In this document: piece after piece, positions 33,352 through 41,878 of the stretch
Layout of the letters: every line of letters starts with the position of its first letter
Position numbering within the stretch: position 1 is the stretch's first letter
DNA from: Sulfurimonas sp.
Lineage (GTDB): Bacteria; Campylobacterota; Campylobacteria; Campylobacterales; Sulfurimonadaceae
Assembly (NCBI GenBank): GCA_021648405.1
Contig: JAKISX010000003.1
Coordinates: forward strand, 1 to 62,022
Reading direction: 5' to 3'
DNA length: 62,022 nucleotides
Notes under the pieces: generated by a model
Seen by the model: only the letters and a program-made list of their open reading frames with translations
Database searches by the model: none
What the model was told of the DNA's origin: nothing
Position numbers and translations under genes: made by a program

Positions 33352-33582
33352 TTATTTTTTAATTATCGCACTTAGTTGTGATAGAGAGTTAACATCAACA
33401 CCTTTTGACGCTGCAATATTTGAATCTTTTATATCCTCTAAAAGTTCATTTCTTATAATCGAGATATCTCTTGGTGCATCAATGCCTAATTTTACAACAC
33501 CCTTTTCTACTGATATGACTTTTATTGTTATATTCTCGCCTATAACTATTGATTCATTAAGTTTTCTTGCTAATACTAACAT
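33352..33582 (-). CDS. csrA: Carbon storage regulator CsrA
   Basis: A 76-residue RNA-binding regulator beginning MLVLARKLNESIVIGENITI, the standard CsrA N-terminus, with the C-terminal binding region around IRNELLEDI. It binds GGA motifs near ribosome sites and in this phylum controls flagellar and metabolic genes. Seven-base overlap with truB and a three-base gap to ispE. Slightly longer tail than enteric CsrA (61). Confidence 0.96.
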   Translation of the reverse strand: MLVLARKLNESIVIGENITIKVISVEKGVVKLGIDAPRDISIIRNELLEDIKDSNIAASKGVDVNSLSQLSAIIKK

Positions 33583-34400
33583 ACACTTACCTTATTGAGC
33601 TCATATTTTACACTTTTATCATTTATATATATTATTGATATAGTATCACCTGAATCTAACCAGTAATATCCATCATCCTTCGTCTCTAAATCTTCTAAAG
33701 CAAGAACTCTTCCATATTTTAAATTTTGCTGATCTCCATGATAAAAATTTTGTTTCATATTAAGTGATTTTTTAATATCTAGCTGTTTTTCACCATCAAA
33801 TAAGAATTGCCCCTCACTTAATCTTTGTAAAGCACTTAAGCTTCCAAACTCTACTCCAAGCCTGCGTGCTATTATGCTACCTAATGAACGAATATATGTC
33901 CCCTCAGATACTGTAACTTCAAAGGTTACAAATGGGTGAGAATAATTTATCAATTTAGATTTATATATAGTAGAATTTATCTTATTTAACTCAAATTTTA
34001 TTCCCGCTCTTGCCAAATCATAAGCTCGTTTTCCATCAATTCTTTTAGCACTAAAGATAGGTGGTTCATACTCTAAATCACCCTCTAATGATTTAACTAC
34101 TTTTTGCATACTAGTATGTGAGAACTCTTTTATAATATCTACATATTCTATCATCTCTGTATCAAGAGAATCACTCTTTGCGCCTAGCCAAAGTGTAGCA
34201 CGATATGTTTTTGGTGTTTTTGCTAAAAAACGAAATAGTTTTGTATGGGCGCCCATCCCAATAATAAGCGTACCTTGTGCAAATGGGTCTAAGGTTCCTG
34301 AAAAACCAGCTTTTTTTTCACCATATTTTCTTTTTAATCTACTTAAAAAAAAATTAGAGCTTATTCCTGTTGGTTTAAATGCTACAAAAAGTCGATTCAT
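33576..34400 (-). CDS. truB: tRNA pseudouridine(55) synthase
   Basis: A 274-residue enzyme that makes pseudouridine 55 in the T-loop of tRNAs. The opening FVAFKPTGISSNFF, the catalytic aspartate in KKAGFSGTLDPFAQGTL and the later YEPPIFSAKRIDGKRAYDLAR region (cited as PPIFSAKRIDGKRAY) are typical. It overlaps uvrD-like by 4 bp and csrA by 7 bp, so the genes are coupled. Confidence 0.95.
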   Translation of the reverse strand: MNRLFVAFKPTGISSNFFLSRLKRKYGEKKAGFSGTLDPFAQGTLIIGMGAHTKLFRFLAKTPKTYRATLWLGAKSDSLDTEMIEYVDIIKEFSHTSMQKVVKSLEGDLEYEPPIFSAKRIDGKRAYDLARAGIKFELNKINSTIYKSKLINYSHPFVTFEVTVSEGTYIRSLGSIIARRLGVEFGSLSALQRLSEGQFLFDGEKQLDIKKSLNMKQNFYHGDQQNLKYGRVLALEDLETKDDGYYWLDSGDTISIIYINDKSVKYELNKVSVC

Positions 34401-36460
34401 AAGCGTTCTATAAAGGAAGCCAATATATCTTTTTTCGTACCTGCAAAATTTATGTTTAGTTTAAACTCTTTGCCAGACTTGCTAATACCTAAAATTCTAC
34501 CCGTACCAAAAATTTTATGACGAACTAAATCACCTTTTTTAAATGATGTATTTTTAACAACTTTTAAAGAACCTTGACATAACCCAGCTTCATTGAAAAA
34601 TCTTGATTTTTCTAAATCGCTTCTGCGACCCTTATAAAATCTACTAGCAGCATGTGAAAGCGTTAAGGTATCTTTTGCACGAGTAAAAGACACATAACCT
34701 AAGCGACGCTCTTCTTCTAGGTCACTTCCATCACCAGTAAGTGGTAAAAACCCTTCTTCAAGCCCTATAATAAAAATATGGTCAAATTCTAAGCCTTTTG
34801 AAGCATGGATACTCATCATATATATGCTATCGCCCTCCACTTGATCTTGTTCACTTTGAAGCGTTAGCTCATTTAAAAATTCATCTAACCCAGATTCTGG
34901 ATTTTTTGTTATAAAATCACGAAACAAAGCATAAAATTCATCCATGTTTAAAATTCTGTCTGACTCATCTGCTTGACCTTTATATATATCTTTTAGATGA
35001 AAAGTTTCCTCTAATGTATCTATAAAATTGTAGGTGGATTCCTTTACCTTTTTTGCAACTGATTCAATATTTTTTATAAATTGTTTTAAAGTTTTGGCAT
35101 TTTTCTTTCTAACTAATACTTCTAAATCTACAATTTTTGTTGATTTTACAAAGTTAAATATTGATTTTTCAGCGGAGAGTGCTGCTAATTCTAACTTGTT
35201 TATACTAGCTTTTCCTAAACCTCGTTTAGGCTTATTTGCAATACGCTTAAAAGAAAAATCATCATGAAAATTTGTAATAACCCTAATGTAGCTAATAAGA
35301 TCTTTAACTTCAGCTCTATCATAAAATCTTTGTCCGCCAACAAGCTTATAGTTAATTCCTGCACGATTCAACCCATCTTCTATCGAACGAGATAATACAT
35401 TAACGCGGTATAGGACTGCTATATCTTTAGCGTTTACCCCTTTATCCATTAGCTTTGTAATTTTTAGTGCTATTTTTCTTGATTCTTCATTTTCATCTTG
35501 AGAATTTAAAGTAACTACTTCATCTCCACTTCCACGAGTAGGGATTAGTTTTTTGCCAAGGCGTGAACGATTATGTTCAATCAACGCATTTGCTACTTTT
35601 AAAATTGGCTCACGAGAACGATAATTATTTTGAAGCTTAAATGTTTTAGTTCCTGCAAAATCTTCATGAAATTCCATAATATTTCGTATATGAGCTCCAC
35701 GCCAGCCATAGATACTTTGGTCATCATCACCAACTACACATATGTTTGTATGAGTTGTACATAGCTTTTGTAATAATTTTAGCTGAAGCTCATTTGTATC
35801 TTGATACTCATCAACCATGATATATTGATATTTTTGAGATGTTGTTTTTGCTAACTCTGGATTTTGATTTAATAGCTTATATGTGAGTGCAATCAAGTCA
35901 TCAAAATCAACTAAATTGTTCTCATGTAAATAAGCTTCATACTCTTCATAGACTTTAGCAATTTGCTGATAATTAAAAAGCTCAGCTTGTTTATATGCAT
36001 CATCGGGAGTTAAAAGAGAGTTTTTATATCTTGATATTTCACTTGCTATTAATGGCGTAGCAATCTCTGAATTTATTTTTTTAATTATACGCTTTTTATC
36101 ATCAGTATCTATCACAACAAAATTATTTTTTCTATCCATCATGTGAATATTAAATTTTAAAAACAGAAGTCCGAACTTGTGAAATGTACAAAGCAAAGGT
36201 GGGTAACCTTCATTTTGCATCATCGCCGTTGCTCTCTCACGCATCTCTTTTGCAGCTTTGTTTGTAAAAGTAAGTGTAAGTGTGTTTGAAGCGGGAATAC
36301 CAACTCCCTCTATAAGATATGCTAAACGAGATATTATTGTTGTTGTTTTTCCACTTCCTGCCCCTGCCAAAATTAAAACAGGACCCTCAGTTTGCTTGAC
36401 AGCTTCGCTTTGTTCATCATTTAATTTTGCAAATATTTTTTCCATAACTCCACTTATCAT
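34397..36460 (-). CDS. UvrD/Rep/PcrA superfamily 1 DNA helicase
   Basis: A 687-residue 3'-5' helicase. Motif I is ILAGAGSGKTTT (about 29-40), motif II VDEYQDTN, motif III GDDDQSIYGWRGA, with the later MSIHASKGLEFDHIFIIG and RRLGYVSFTRAKDTL motifs also clear. It acts in repair and replication restart. The C-terminal SKS/Tudor-like region (GDLVRHKIFGTGRI) is present as in PcrA. The start may be MISGV (36460) or MEKIF (36445); neither has a good ribosome site. It is the first gene of a coupled run with truB, csrA and ispE. Confidence 0.94.
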   Translation of the reverse strand: MISGVMEKIFAKLNDEQSEAVKQTEGPVLILAGAGSGKTTTIISRLAYLIEGVGIPASNTLTLTFTNKAAKEMRERATAMMQNEGYPPLLCTFHKFGLLFLKFNIHMMDRKNNFVVIDTDDKKRIIKKINSEIATPLIASEISRYKNSLLTPDDAYKQAELFNYQQIAKVYEEYEAYLHENNLVDFDDLIALTYKLLNQNPELAKTTSQKYQYIMVDEYQDTNELQLKLLQKLCTTHTNICVVGDDDQSIYGWRGAHIRNIMEFHEDFAGTKTFKLQNNYRSREPILKVANALIEHNRSRLGKKLIPTRGSGDEVVTLNSQDENEESRKIALKITKLMDKGVNAKDIAVLYRVNVLSRSIEDGLNRAGINYKLVGGQRFYDRAEVKDLISYIRVITNFHDDFSFKRIANKPKRGLGKASINKLELAALSAEKSIFNFVKSTKIVDLEVLVRKKNAKTLKQFIKNIESVAKKVKESTYNFIDTLEETFHLKDIYKGQADESDRILNMDEFYALFRDFITKNPESGLDEFLNELTLQSEQDQVEGDSIYMMSIHASKGLEFDHIFIIGLEEGFLPLTGDGSDLEEERRLGYVSFTRAKDTLTLSHAASRFYKGRRSDLEKSRFFNEAGLCQGSLKVVKNTSFKKGDLVRHKIFGTGRILGISKSGKEFKLNINFAGTKKDILASFIERL

Positions 36461-36529
36461 AATTAGTATTTTTTAGTAGTTATTCATTATATCAAAAATT
36501 ATCTAAATTATTTTAAAACTATTGCTTTA

Positions 36530-36535
36530 ATTATA
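36530..36535 (-). promoter_or_regulatory. -10 element of the helicase operon
   Basis: The minus strand reads AAATTATAATTAAA. The hexamer lies about 70 bp before the helicase start and back-to-back with the LysR promoter, so a regulator bound here could affect both. Confidence 0.4.
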
Positions 36536-36544
36536 ATTTTGAGT

Positions 36545-36550
36545 TATAAT
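36545..36550 (+). promoter_or_regulatory. -10 element of the LysR-type gene
   Basis: TTGAGTTATAATCG contains TATAAT 31 bp before the ATG of the regulator. The 36461-36581 gap between divergent genes is otherwise featureless. Confidence 0.45.
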
Positions 36551-36581
36551 CGTACTATTACTTAAACTTATCGGAATTATT

Positions 36582-37484
36582 ATGTTAAAAGATTTTGCTA
36601 AACTACAAACGTTTTTAATGGTTACAAAAGAAAGAAGTTTTTCTAAAGCATCTGCTAAACTAGGAATATCACAACCTGCGGTTACTCAACAAATTAAATT
36701 TATAGAAGACTACTTAGATACTAAAATTGTTCAAAGAAAAAAGAATGGTATTTTGCTAACCAAAGAGGGAGAAGACCTCTATCGTATAGCTAAAAGACTT
36801 GAAAAAGCTATACAAAGCAGTGAAAAAGACTTAATAAATATTATCAATAAAGAGTTTACATTTGTCATTGGCTCATCTAATGCAATTGGGAATTATGTGC
36901 TTCCAAACTATTTAAATGAAATAAAAAAAAGAATCTCTAACGAAGTTCATATGAGCGTAGATAGGTCATGTAGAATAATTGATGAAATTGAAAATAAAAA
37001 AATTGATTTAGGACTTATTGAATCACCAGTGTTTAGAGATGATATAATCTATAGACAATGGATAGAAGATGAGCTTGTGTTTTTTTCAAACCAACCGATT
37101 AAAAAGCACTTAATTGCTGAAGATTTATTAGGATTTAATTGGATTTGTAGAGATGAAAATTCACATACTAGAAAACTAGTTTCTGAAGTTTTTGAAGAGA
37201 TTGGTGTTCAATGTAATAATTTTAATGTACTTAGTGTTATGGAGAGCCCAACTGCTATAAAAGAAGCTATTTTATACTCTGATAAAAATGTAGAAAACCC
37301 ACTTGTGTCTGTTATGAGTCGCCATGTTATTAAAAATGAGGTAGCTAATGGACAACTTTTTGAAGCTAGAATAAAAAACTATAAACTAGAGCGTAATTTT
37401 TATATAGCGTACTCAAAAGATCGCAAACATGATGCATTTGTTGAGAATGTTGTAAATTATCTTTTATCTTTAAATAAAGTATAA
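36582..37484 (+). CDS. LysR-type transcriptional regulator
   Basis: A 300-residue regulator. Residues 3-62 form the winged helix-turn-helix (SFSKASAKLGISQPAVTQQI), and 90-298 the periplasmic-binding-protein-like effector domain (FVIGSSNAIGNYVLPNYL at its start). It resembles the CysB/CysL branch seen in Campylobacterota, but the effector cannot be named. It is divergent from the helicase gene and followed by a palindrome and a block of tandem repeats, with no obvious target gene beside it apart from itself. Confidence 0.93.
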   Translation: MLKDFAKLQTFLMVTKERSFSKASAKLGISQPAVTQQIKFIEDYLDTKIVQRKKNGILLTKEGEDLYRIAKRLEKAIQSSEKDLINIINKEFTFVIGSSNAIGNYVLPNYLNEIKKRISNEVHMSVDRSCRIIDEIENKKIDLGLIESPVFRDDIIYRQWIEDELVFFSNQPIKKHLIAEDLLGFNWICRDENSHTRKLVSEVFEEIGVQCNNFNVLSVMESPTAIKEAILYSDKNVENPLVSVMSRHVIKNEVANGQLFEARIKNYKLERNFYIAYSKDRKHDAFVENVVNYLLSLNKV

Positions 37485-37493
37485 ACTCGACTT

Positions 37494-37521
37494 CGTCACC
37501 CTGAACTCGATTCAGGGTCTA
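37494..37521 (+). repeat. 28-nt covarying palindrome, copy 2, after the LysR gene
   Basis: Reads CGTCA, stem CCCTGAA, loop CTCGA, stem TTCAGGG, TCTA. It begins nine bases after the LysR stop codon in the same orientation. ATTTCTT follows, so it could act as a terminator. A degraded piece (TAGACCCAG) at about 37544 may be part of another, inverted copy. Confidence 0.85.
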
Positions 37522-37583
37522 TTTCTTAATGAAGTATAAACTAGACCCAGTTATCATACCCTCATGGCACAAGCCGCAATAGC

Positions 37584-37834
37584 CTCGTCATAGGAGTTTT
37601 CACTACTTTAGAGTAAACTCTACTCTACTCCGGCTAAACTTTACTTTGTAAAGTTTGCTCGTCATAGGAGTTTTCACTACTTTAGAATAAACTCTACTCT
37701 ACTCCGGCTAAACTTTACTTTGTAAAGTTTGCTCGTCATAGGAGTTTTCACTACTTTAGAGTAAACTCTACTCTACTCCGGCTAAACTTTACTTTGTAAA
37801 GTTTGCTCGTCATAGGAGTTTTCACTACTTTAGA
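37584..37834. repeat. 74-bp tandem repeat, about 3.4 copies
   Basis: Units begin at 37584, 37658, 37732 and 37806 (partial). Copies are identical except for one G-to-A change in the second (AGAGTAAACTC versus AGAATAAACTC). Each unit holds AAACTTTA-CTTTG-TAAAGTTT (8-bp stem) and a nested AGAGT-AA-ACTCT inside GGAGT...ACTCC. The last copy runs ten bases into the facing gene and provides its stop codon. There are no unique spacers, so it is not a CRISPR array. Confidence 0.92.
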
Positions 37835-38283
37835 AATTTTGAATTCTCTGGGTTTGTTAAAAATGAATTCATAGAATTTTTTATCCCTTTTTCTTTTATT
37901 TCATTTTTTATCTCTTTTATCTCTTTCTTATATATTGCTAAATTTATTAAAACTGGTGTTTCATCTATTATTATTTGCATTATACTTAACAATGGTACTG
38001 TTACTAACGAACCAAAATTATCAGTTCCAAATCCAGCTTCAAAAACTAAATATTCATCGTCTATTCGTGCTGTTTCAAAAGTATAGCCAGCTAAAAAGAA
38101 AAGCGTCATTTGGTGAAATTGATTTTGTATATCCTCTGGAAGCTCTGGGGAGAACTCAACATCTTTGATTTTACATAATATACCAAAATTTTGCTCTTTT
38201 GAGAAAAAATGTAAAATCATATCTTGCATATTTTTTTGCATCACATTTGCAAAATCTGAGTCTTTGATTATATTATCTAACAA
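37825..38283 (-). CDS. Unrecognised protein upstream of the tandem repeats
   Basis: A 152-residue soluble protein without recognisable domains. It has a helical N-terminus, a central segment with hydrophobic strands (LTVPLLSI-like pattern near 95-102), and a lysine-rich helix near the end (KKEIKEIKNEIKEKGIKNS). The start overlaps the PabC-like gene by 7 bp, suggesting coupled translation. Its last codons (FLK, stop) lie in a 74-bp tandem repeat, so the original C-terminus may differ. It resembles conserved proteins of the phylum only in general character; no function proposed. Confidence 0.75.
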   Translation of the reverse strand: MLDNIIKDSDFANVMQKNMQDMILHFFSKEQNFGILCKIKDVEFSPELPEDIQNQFHQMTLFFLAGYTFETARIDDEYLVFEAGFGTDNFGSLVTVPLLSIMQIIIDETPVLINLAIYKKEIKEIKNEIKEKGIKNSMNSFLTNPENSKFLK

Positions 38284-38867
38284 AAGATATCCTTTATGTT
38301 TTGTTGTTGTATTATATCAAAATCTATCATGGCATTTAATAGTGCGATTTTTGTAAAATTTTTTATATCACTTACTTTAATTTCTGATTCTACAATTTTA
38401 CCTTCATTTAGGTATCTAGCCCTAGTTGTTCCTTTTAATAGTGGAGATGAAGGTGTTTTCCATTGTCCATCAAAAAAAGCTATATTTGCTACAGATGTAT
38501 CTGTTATGTATCCATTTTTTACTATAAGTATATCATCACAACTCTCTCGCAAAGCAAAAAGGCTATTTATATTTTTTCGGTTTAAATATTTAAAAGAATA
38601 ATCTATTTCATCATCATAAACAAGTTTTAAAGAGTTAATCTCTCTCTTTTTATATTTTATATATTGTATATTTATAATTTTTTGTAAGTTATATATCAAG
38701 CGACAACGATATAACCCTTTTTTGGAAGTATTTAAATAGGTGTCTAACCTTTGTATATTTTTTACATCAAAAGAATTTAATACATTTGTGTATCTACTTT
38801 GATGATAAGATAAATGAGAGTATATCCCATCTTTTACTCTTATAGTTTCTAAAAATTCATATTTCAT
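38277..38867 (-). CDS. Aminotransferase class IV protein, PabC-like
   Basis: A 196-residue PLP-fold protein. The segment DDILIVKNGYITDTSVANIAFF followed by TPSSPLLKGTTRARYL (parts cited) matches aminodeoxychorismate lyase and branched-chain aminotransferases. The start is set at MKYEFLET (38867), with AGGGA five bases upstream, rather than 18 bases earlier. The protein is shorter than E. coli PabC (269) by about 70 residues; the N-terminal lobe looks compressed. A role in making p-aminobenzoate for folate is plausible and fits folP elsewhere in the window, but a PabB partner is not nearby. Confidence 0.8.
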   Translation of the reverse strand: MKYEFLETIRVKDGIYSHLSYHQSRYTNVLNSFDVKNIQRLDTYLNTSKKGLYRCRLIYNLQKIINIQYIKYKKREINSLKLVYDDEIDYSFKYLNRKNINSLFALRESCDDILIVKNGYITDTSVANIAFFDGQWKTPSSPLLKGTTRARYLNEGKIVESEIKVSDIKNFTKIALLNAMIDFDIIQQQNIKDIFC

Positions 38868-38891
38868 TATAGTCCCTATTTTCATATTCTA

Positions 38892-40466
38892 TTATAAACT
38901 ACTAGATGCCATACCTAAATAACAACCTTGTGCATAATCTATACCTATTAGCTTAGTTTTATCATATATCTCTTTTGAAGATACATACTCACCAATCACT
39001 TCTATATCATTTTTATTAGCAAAACAAACTATAGCTTCAACAACATTGCAAAGCTTTTTGTCTGTATTAATTTTACCTATTAAACTACCATCTATTTTAA
39101 TAAAATCTGCATCTAATTTTATCAAGTATTCAAAATTACTATACCCAGTTCCAAAATCATCAATAGCAATTTTCATCCCACACTCTTTTGCTTTGCGAAT
39201 AAAGGCATTCATCTCATCGTATATATCTATCCCTTCAGATTCTACAAGCTCAATAATAACTCTATTAGATACTTTTTTTTCTTTTGCTAAATCAAAAAAC
39301 CACTTTCCTATATCATTTGCTATAATATCCTCTACACATAGATTTATAGAAAAAGAGTAATCAGAATCACTAAATTTATCAAACGCTTTTGTAACTACAA
39401 TATTTGTCAAATTTTTATACATTCTTGTTTTTTTAGATATCTCTAAAAAATGCACTGGAGATATAATCTCTCCATCTCTTTTTTTTAAACGCATGAGTAT
39501 TTCGTATTTTTTTATTTTTTTAGTTATAACATCAACTATAGGTTGAAAATATACAATAATTCTATCTTCTTTAATTGCACTAGAAAGCTCTTTTGTCCAA
39601 TCTAGATTTTTTTTATACTCTTCATCAGTATTTATTTTTTCACAATACTCTGAGATATCTTGATTTATTTTTTTTGCATGCTTGTGTGCTATGTGGGTAT
39701 TGATTAATAAGTTTTCTTTTGTATATGCTATTCCACAAGTAAGTCTTGTTGTAACATCTATATTTTCATCTATTTTTAATTCATATTTTTCGTTTAATTT
39801 TATAAATTCATGAACTTTATTATAAAAATCTTTTTTAGAAGAATTTCTTTTATAGCCCAATACCCCAAATTCATCTGAACCTAAATAATATACATTCATA
39901 CTATTATTAGCAAAATGACTTTTAACTCTTTGAGCTAAATCTTTTAAAATTTCATCGCCAATTTCATGTCCATAAAACTCATTTTTTTCTCTAAAGTGAT
40001 GGATATCTATAATCACTAAATAAGATGCCTTTTGAATATCAATAATCATTTTTTGTCTATTTTGTAATTTAGTTAAAGAATCAACTATTAATAAATCTTG
40101 AAATGCACTAAATGAACTTGCAGCTTGTTTTAAAAAAGTATTGATTTCTATACTAACTACACCTATCTCATCTCTATTGCTATATTTTAATTTATGCTCA
40201 TCATATATTTCAATTGGACAAAGACCATTAGCAATACTGACGTTAATATTTTTTACATTTAACAAAAGTTTTGCTATTGGTCGTCTGATTGTAAGATCAA
40301 GTAAAACGACTAAGGTTAATATGATAATCGCATATACAGCTAGTAAGATCCATACTTTATCAGTTGCAGAATTATTTATAATTACACTTAAGCCTATTGC
40401 TATTATAAATAATAATGGAATGTAAATTTTATATGGTATTGCTAAGTTTTTAAGTTTATATATCAA
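38892..40466 (-). CDS. Membrane GGDEF-EAL c-di-GMP protein, probably a phosphodiesterase
   Basis: A 524-residue protein: two spans (about 14-60), a HAMP-like linker, a GGDEF domain (about 125-275) whose signature reads GSDEF, and an EAL domain (about 285-520). The EAL signature is EIL in YEILMRL, but the other catalytic groups are present: N in FSINLCVEDI, DDFGTGYSNFEYL, and E in EVIGEYV. Cyclase activity is doubtful; hydrolysis of c-di-GMP is likely. The start is TTG at 40466, since no ATG precedes the first span; TATAAT lies at 40495-40500. Single gene unit. Confidence 0.88.
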   Translation of the reverse strand: MIYKLKNLAIPYKIYIPLLFIIAIGLSVIINNSATDKVWILLAVYAIIILTLVVLLDLTIRRPIAKLLLNVKNINVSIANGLCPIEIYDEHKLKYSNRDEIGVVSIEINTFLKQAASSFSAFQDLLIVDSLTKLQNRQKMIIDIQKASYLVIIDIHHFREKNEFYGHEIGDEILKDLAQRVKSHFANNSMNVYYLGSDEFGVLGYKRNSSKKDFYNKVHEFIKLNEKYELKIDENIDVTTRLTCGIAYTKENLLINTHIAHKHAKKINQDISEYCEKINTDEEYKKNLDWTKELSSAIKEDRIIVYFQPIVDVITKKIKKYEILMRLKKRDGEIISPVHFLEISKKTRMYKNLTNIVVTKAFDKFSDSDYSFSINLCVEDIIANDIGKWFFDLAKEKKVSNRVIIELVESEGIDIYDEMNAFIRKAKECGMKIAIDDFGTGYSNFEYLIKLDADFIKIDGSLIGKINTDKKLCNVVEAIVCFANKNDIEVIGEYVSSKEIYDKTKLIGIDYAQGCYLGMASSSL

Positions 40467-40494
40467 TTTATTTCTTTAAATATAGTTTTAAGTT

Positions 40495-40500
40495 ATTATA
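40495..40500 (-). promoter_or_regulatory. -10 element of the GGDEF-EAL gene
   Basis: The minus strand reads TAGTATAATAAC, 29 bp before the TTG start. Confidence 0.45.
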
Positions 40501-40631
40501 CTATCATTTTTTTAAATTTATCATTAATTATTGTTTATATTATTATTTAACAAATTGTTTAATGTGAACATCATTGACTTAAGCTAAATTGTTTAAATTT
40601 TGAATCTAGCTTATGCTTAATGGAGGTGCCC

Positions 40632-41372
40632 TTAAGAGTTAATTTTTTCTTTTATTATTTTTGCTAATTTACTACACTCTGAAATTTTTTTGGAATAATT
40701 AAGATTATCTTTTAATAAAATATCTATAAAAGCACTCCCTACAATAACTCCATCAGCACCCTTAATTTTATCTTTTGCTGTTTTTTCATTTACTCCAAAA
40801 CCAACATAAACTGGGGTCTGTGTATATTTTTTTATATTTTGCAAAAATGGTTGTAAGTCTTCAGCTTTTCCTGAGCCAGTTATACCAGTGTAGGCTACCA
40901 TATATATAAATTTACAAGCATCATTTACTATCTCTTTTATCCTATCTTCACTATCCGTTGGTGCTACAAAAGATATATTTGCCATATTATTTGCATCAAA
41001 TAGATTTCTATAAGACAAAGCCTCTTCATGTGGTAAATCAGGGATAATCATTCCACTAAGCCCTAGCTCTTTAGCATGTGGGATTAAAGTTTCCATATTT
41101 TGTTGATAAAAAGAGTTAAAATAACCCATCCATAATGTATCGACTTTTGGTGCTACAATCTTTGTAATCTCTAAAAGATGTTTAAATTTAAATCCAAGCT
41201 CTAATGCTTTATGATTTGCTTTTTCTATAAGTGGTCCATCAGCTACTGGATCTGAAAATGGAACTCCAAGTTCAAGTGAATCTACACCATTTTCACCCAA
41301 TGAAAGGGCTAGGTCTATACTAAAAGATTTTTCAGGATATCCTGAAGTTATAAAGGCTACTAAGTTTTTCAA
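40632..41372 (-). CDS. trpA: Tryptophan synthase alpha chain
   Basis: A 246-residue TIM barrel that cleaves indole-3-glycerol phosphate. The catalytic glutamate and aspartate are in LELGVPFSDPVADGP (about 35-49), and the phosphate-binding loop in GFGVNEKTAKD and VIVGSAFI. It overlaps the Hpt gene by 4 bp (ATGA), and no other trp gene is near. Normal length, slightly short compared with the enteric enzyme (268). Confidence 0.95.
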   Translation of the reverse strand: MKNLVAFITSGYPEKSFSIDLALSLGENGVDSLELGVPFSDPVADGPLIEKANHKALELGFKFKHLLEITKIVAPKVDTLWMGYFNSFYQQNMETLIPHAKELGLSGMIIPDLPHEEALSYRNLFDANNMANISFVAPTDSEDRIKEIVNDACKFIYMVAYTGITGSGKAEDLQPFLQNIKKYTQTPVYVGFGVNEKTAKDKIKGADGVIVGSAFIDILLKDNLNYSKKISECSKLAKIIKEKINS

Positions 41373-41773
41373 TTATTATCCAAATCTGGTATTTTAAGTA
41401 GTGCATATCTTACTTTTGAGAGAATATTATCATCTTTGATGTCATCTTGCCATTTTGCATATATATCACTTATCTCTAACAACCAAGTAACTGTTTCTTG
41501 CGATATTGGTTTATCTTTTTGTCTAAGTTCCTCAAGCACTTCTTCAACAAAAGTTGAAAGTCTTTTCATGGGCTCTATTTTAAGGTAAGCTGATGCTGAT
41601 TTTATATTATGAAAGACACGAAAAAGTTCGTCAACACTTCTTTTATAATCATTTGGTTTTGATAAATCTATAATCATAACTTCCATACTTTCAACCATCA
41701 TAGAATAATGATCATAAAATTCATCAACTATTTCGTAATCATACTTAGCATCCAAGTCAGCTCTAATTCCCAT
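41369..41773 (-). CDS. Histidine phosphotransfer (Hpt) domain protein
   Basis: A 134-residue all-helical protein. The phosphorylation motif is FRVFHNIKSASAYLKIEP, with the HxxKS pattern of Hpt domains (histidine near residue 57). The start is set at MGIRADL (41773); the ATG 33 bases upstream adds an odd cysteine-bearing peptide. It would relay phosphate between response regulators. It is translationally coupled to trpA, which is puzzling because the two have no known link. Confidence 0.85.
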   Translation of the reverse strand: MGIRADLDAKYDYEIVDEFYDHYSMMVESMEVMIIDLSKPNDYKRSVDELFRVFHNIKSASAYLKIEPMKRLSTFVEEVLEELRQKDKPISQETVTWLLEISDIYAKWQDDIKDDNILSKVRYALLKIPDLDNN

Positions 41774-41866
41774 AAAATACTCTTTCTTAATACATGCAAT
41801 AAACATAAACCATTCTTTAGTTCATCAGTTATTTGCTACTTATGTCAAATTATAGCAATTTTTGGT

Positions 41867-41872
41867 TAAAAT
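41867..41872 (+). promoter_or_regulatory. -10 element close to the panB start
   Basis: GGTTAAAATACTTTTATG places TAAAAT six bases before the panB start codon, the same spacing as upstream of the M20 gene. It suggests a leaderless or very short-leader transcript. Confidence 0.4.
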
Positions 41873-41878
41873 ACTTTT

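Noticed and set aside
37584-37834. CRISPR array
   Set aside because: The repeats are contiguous 74-bp units with no unique spacers and no cas genes nearby.
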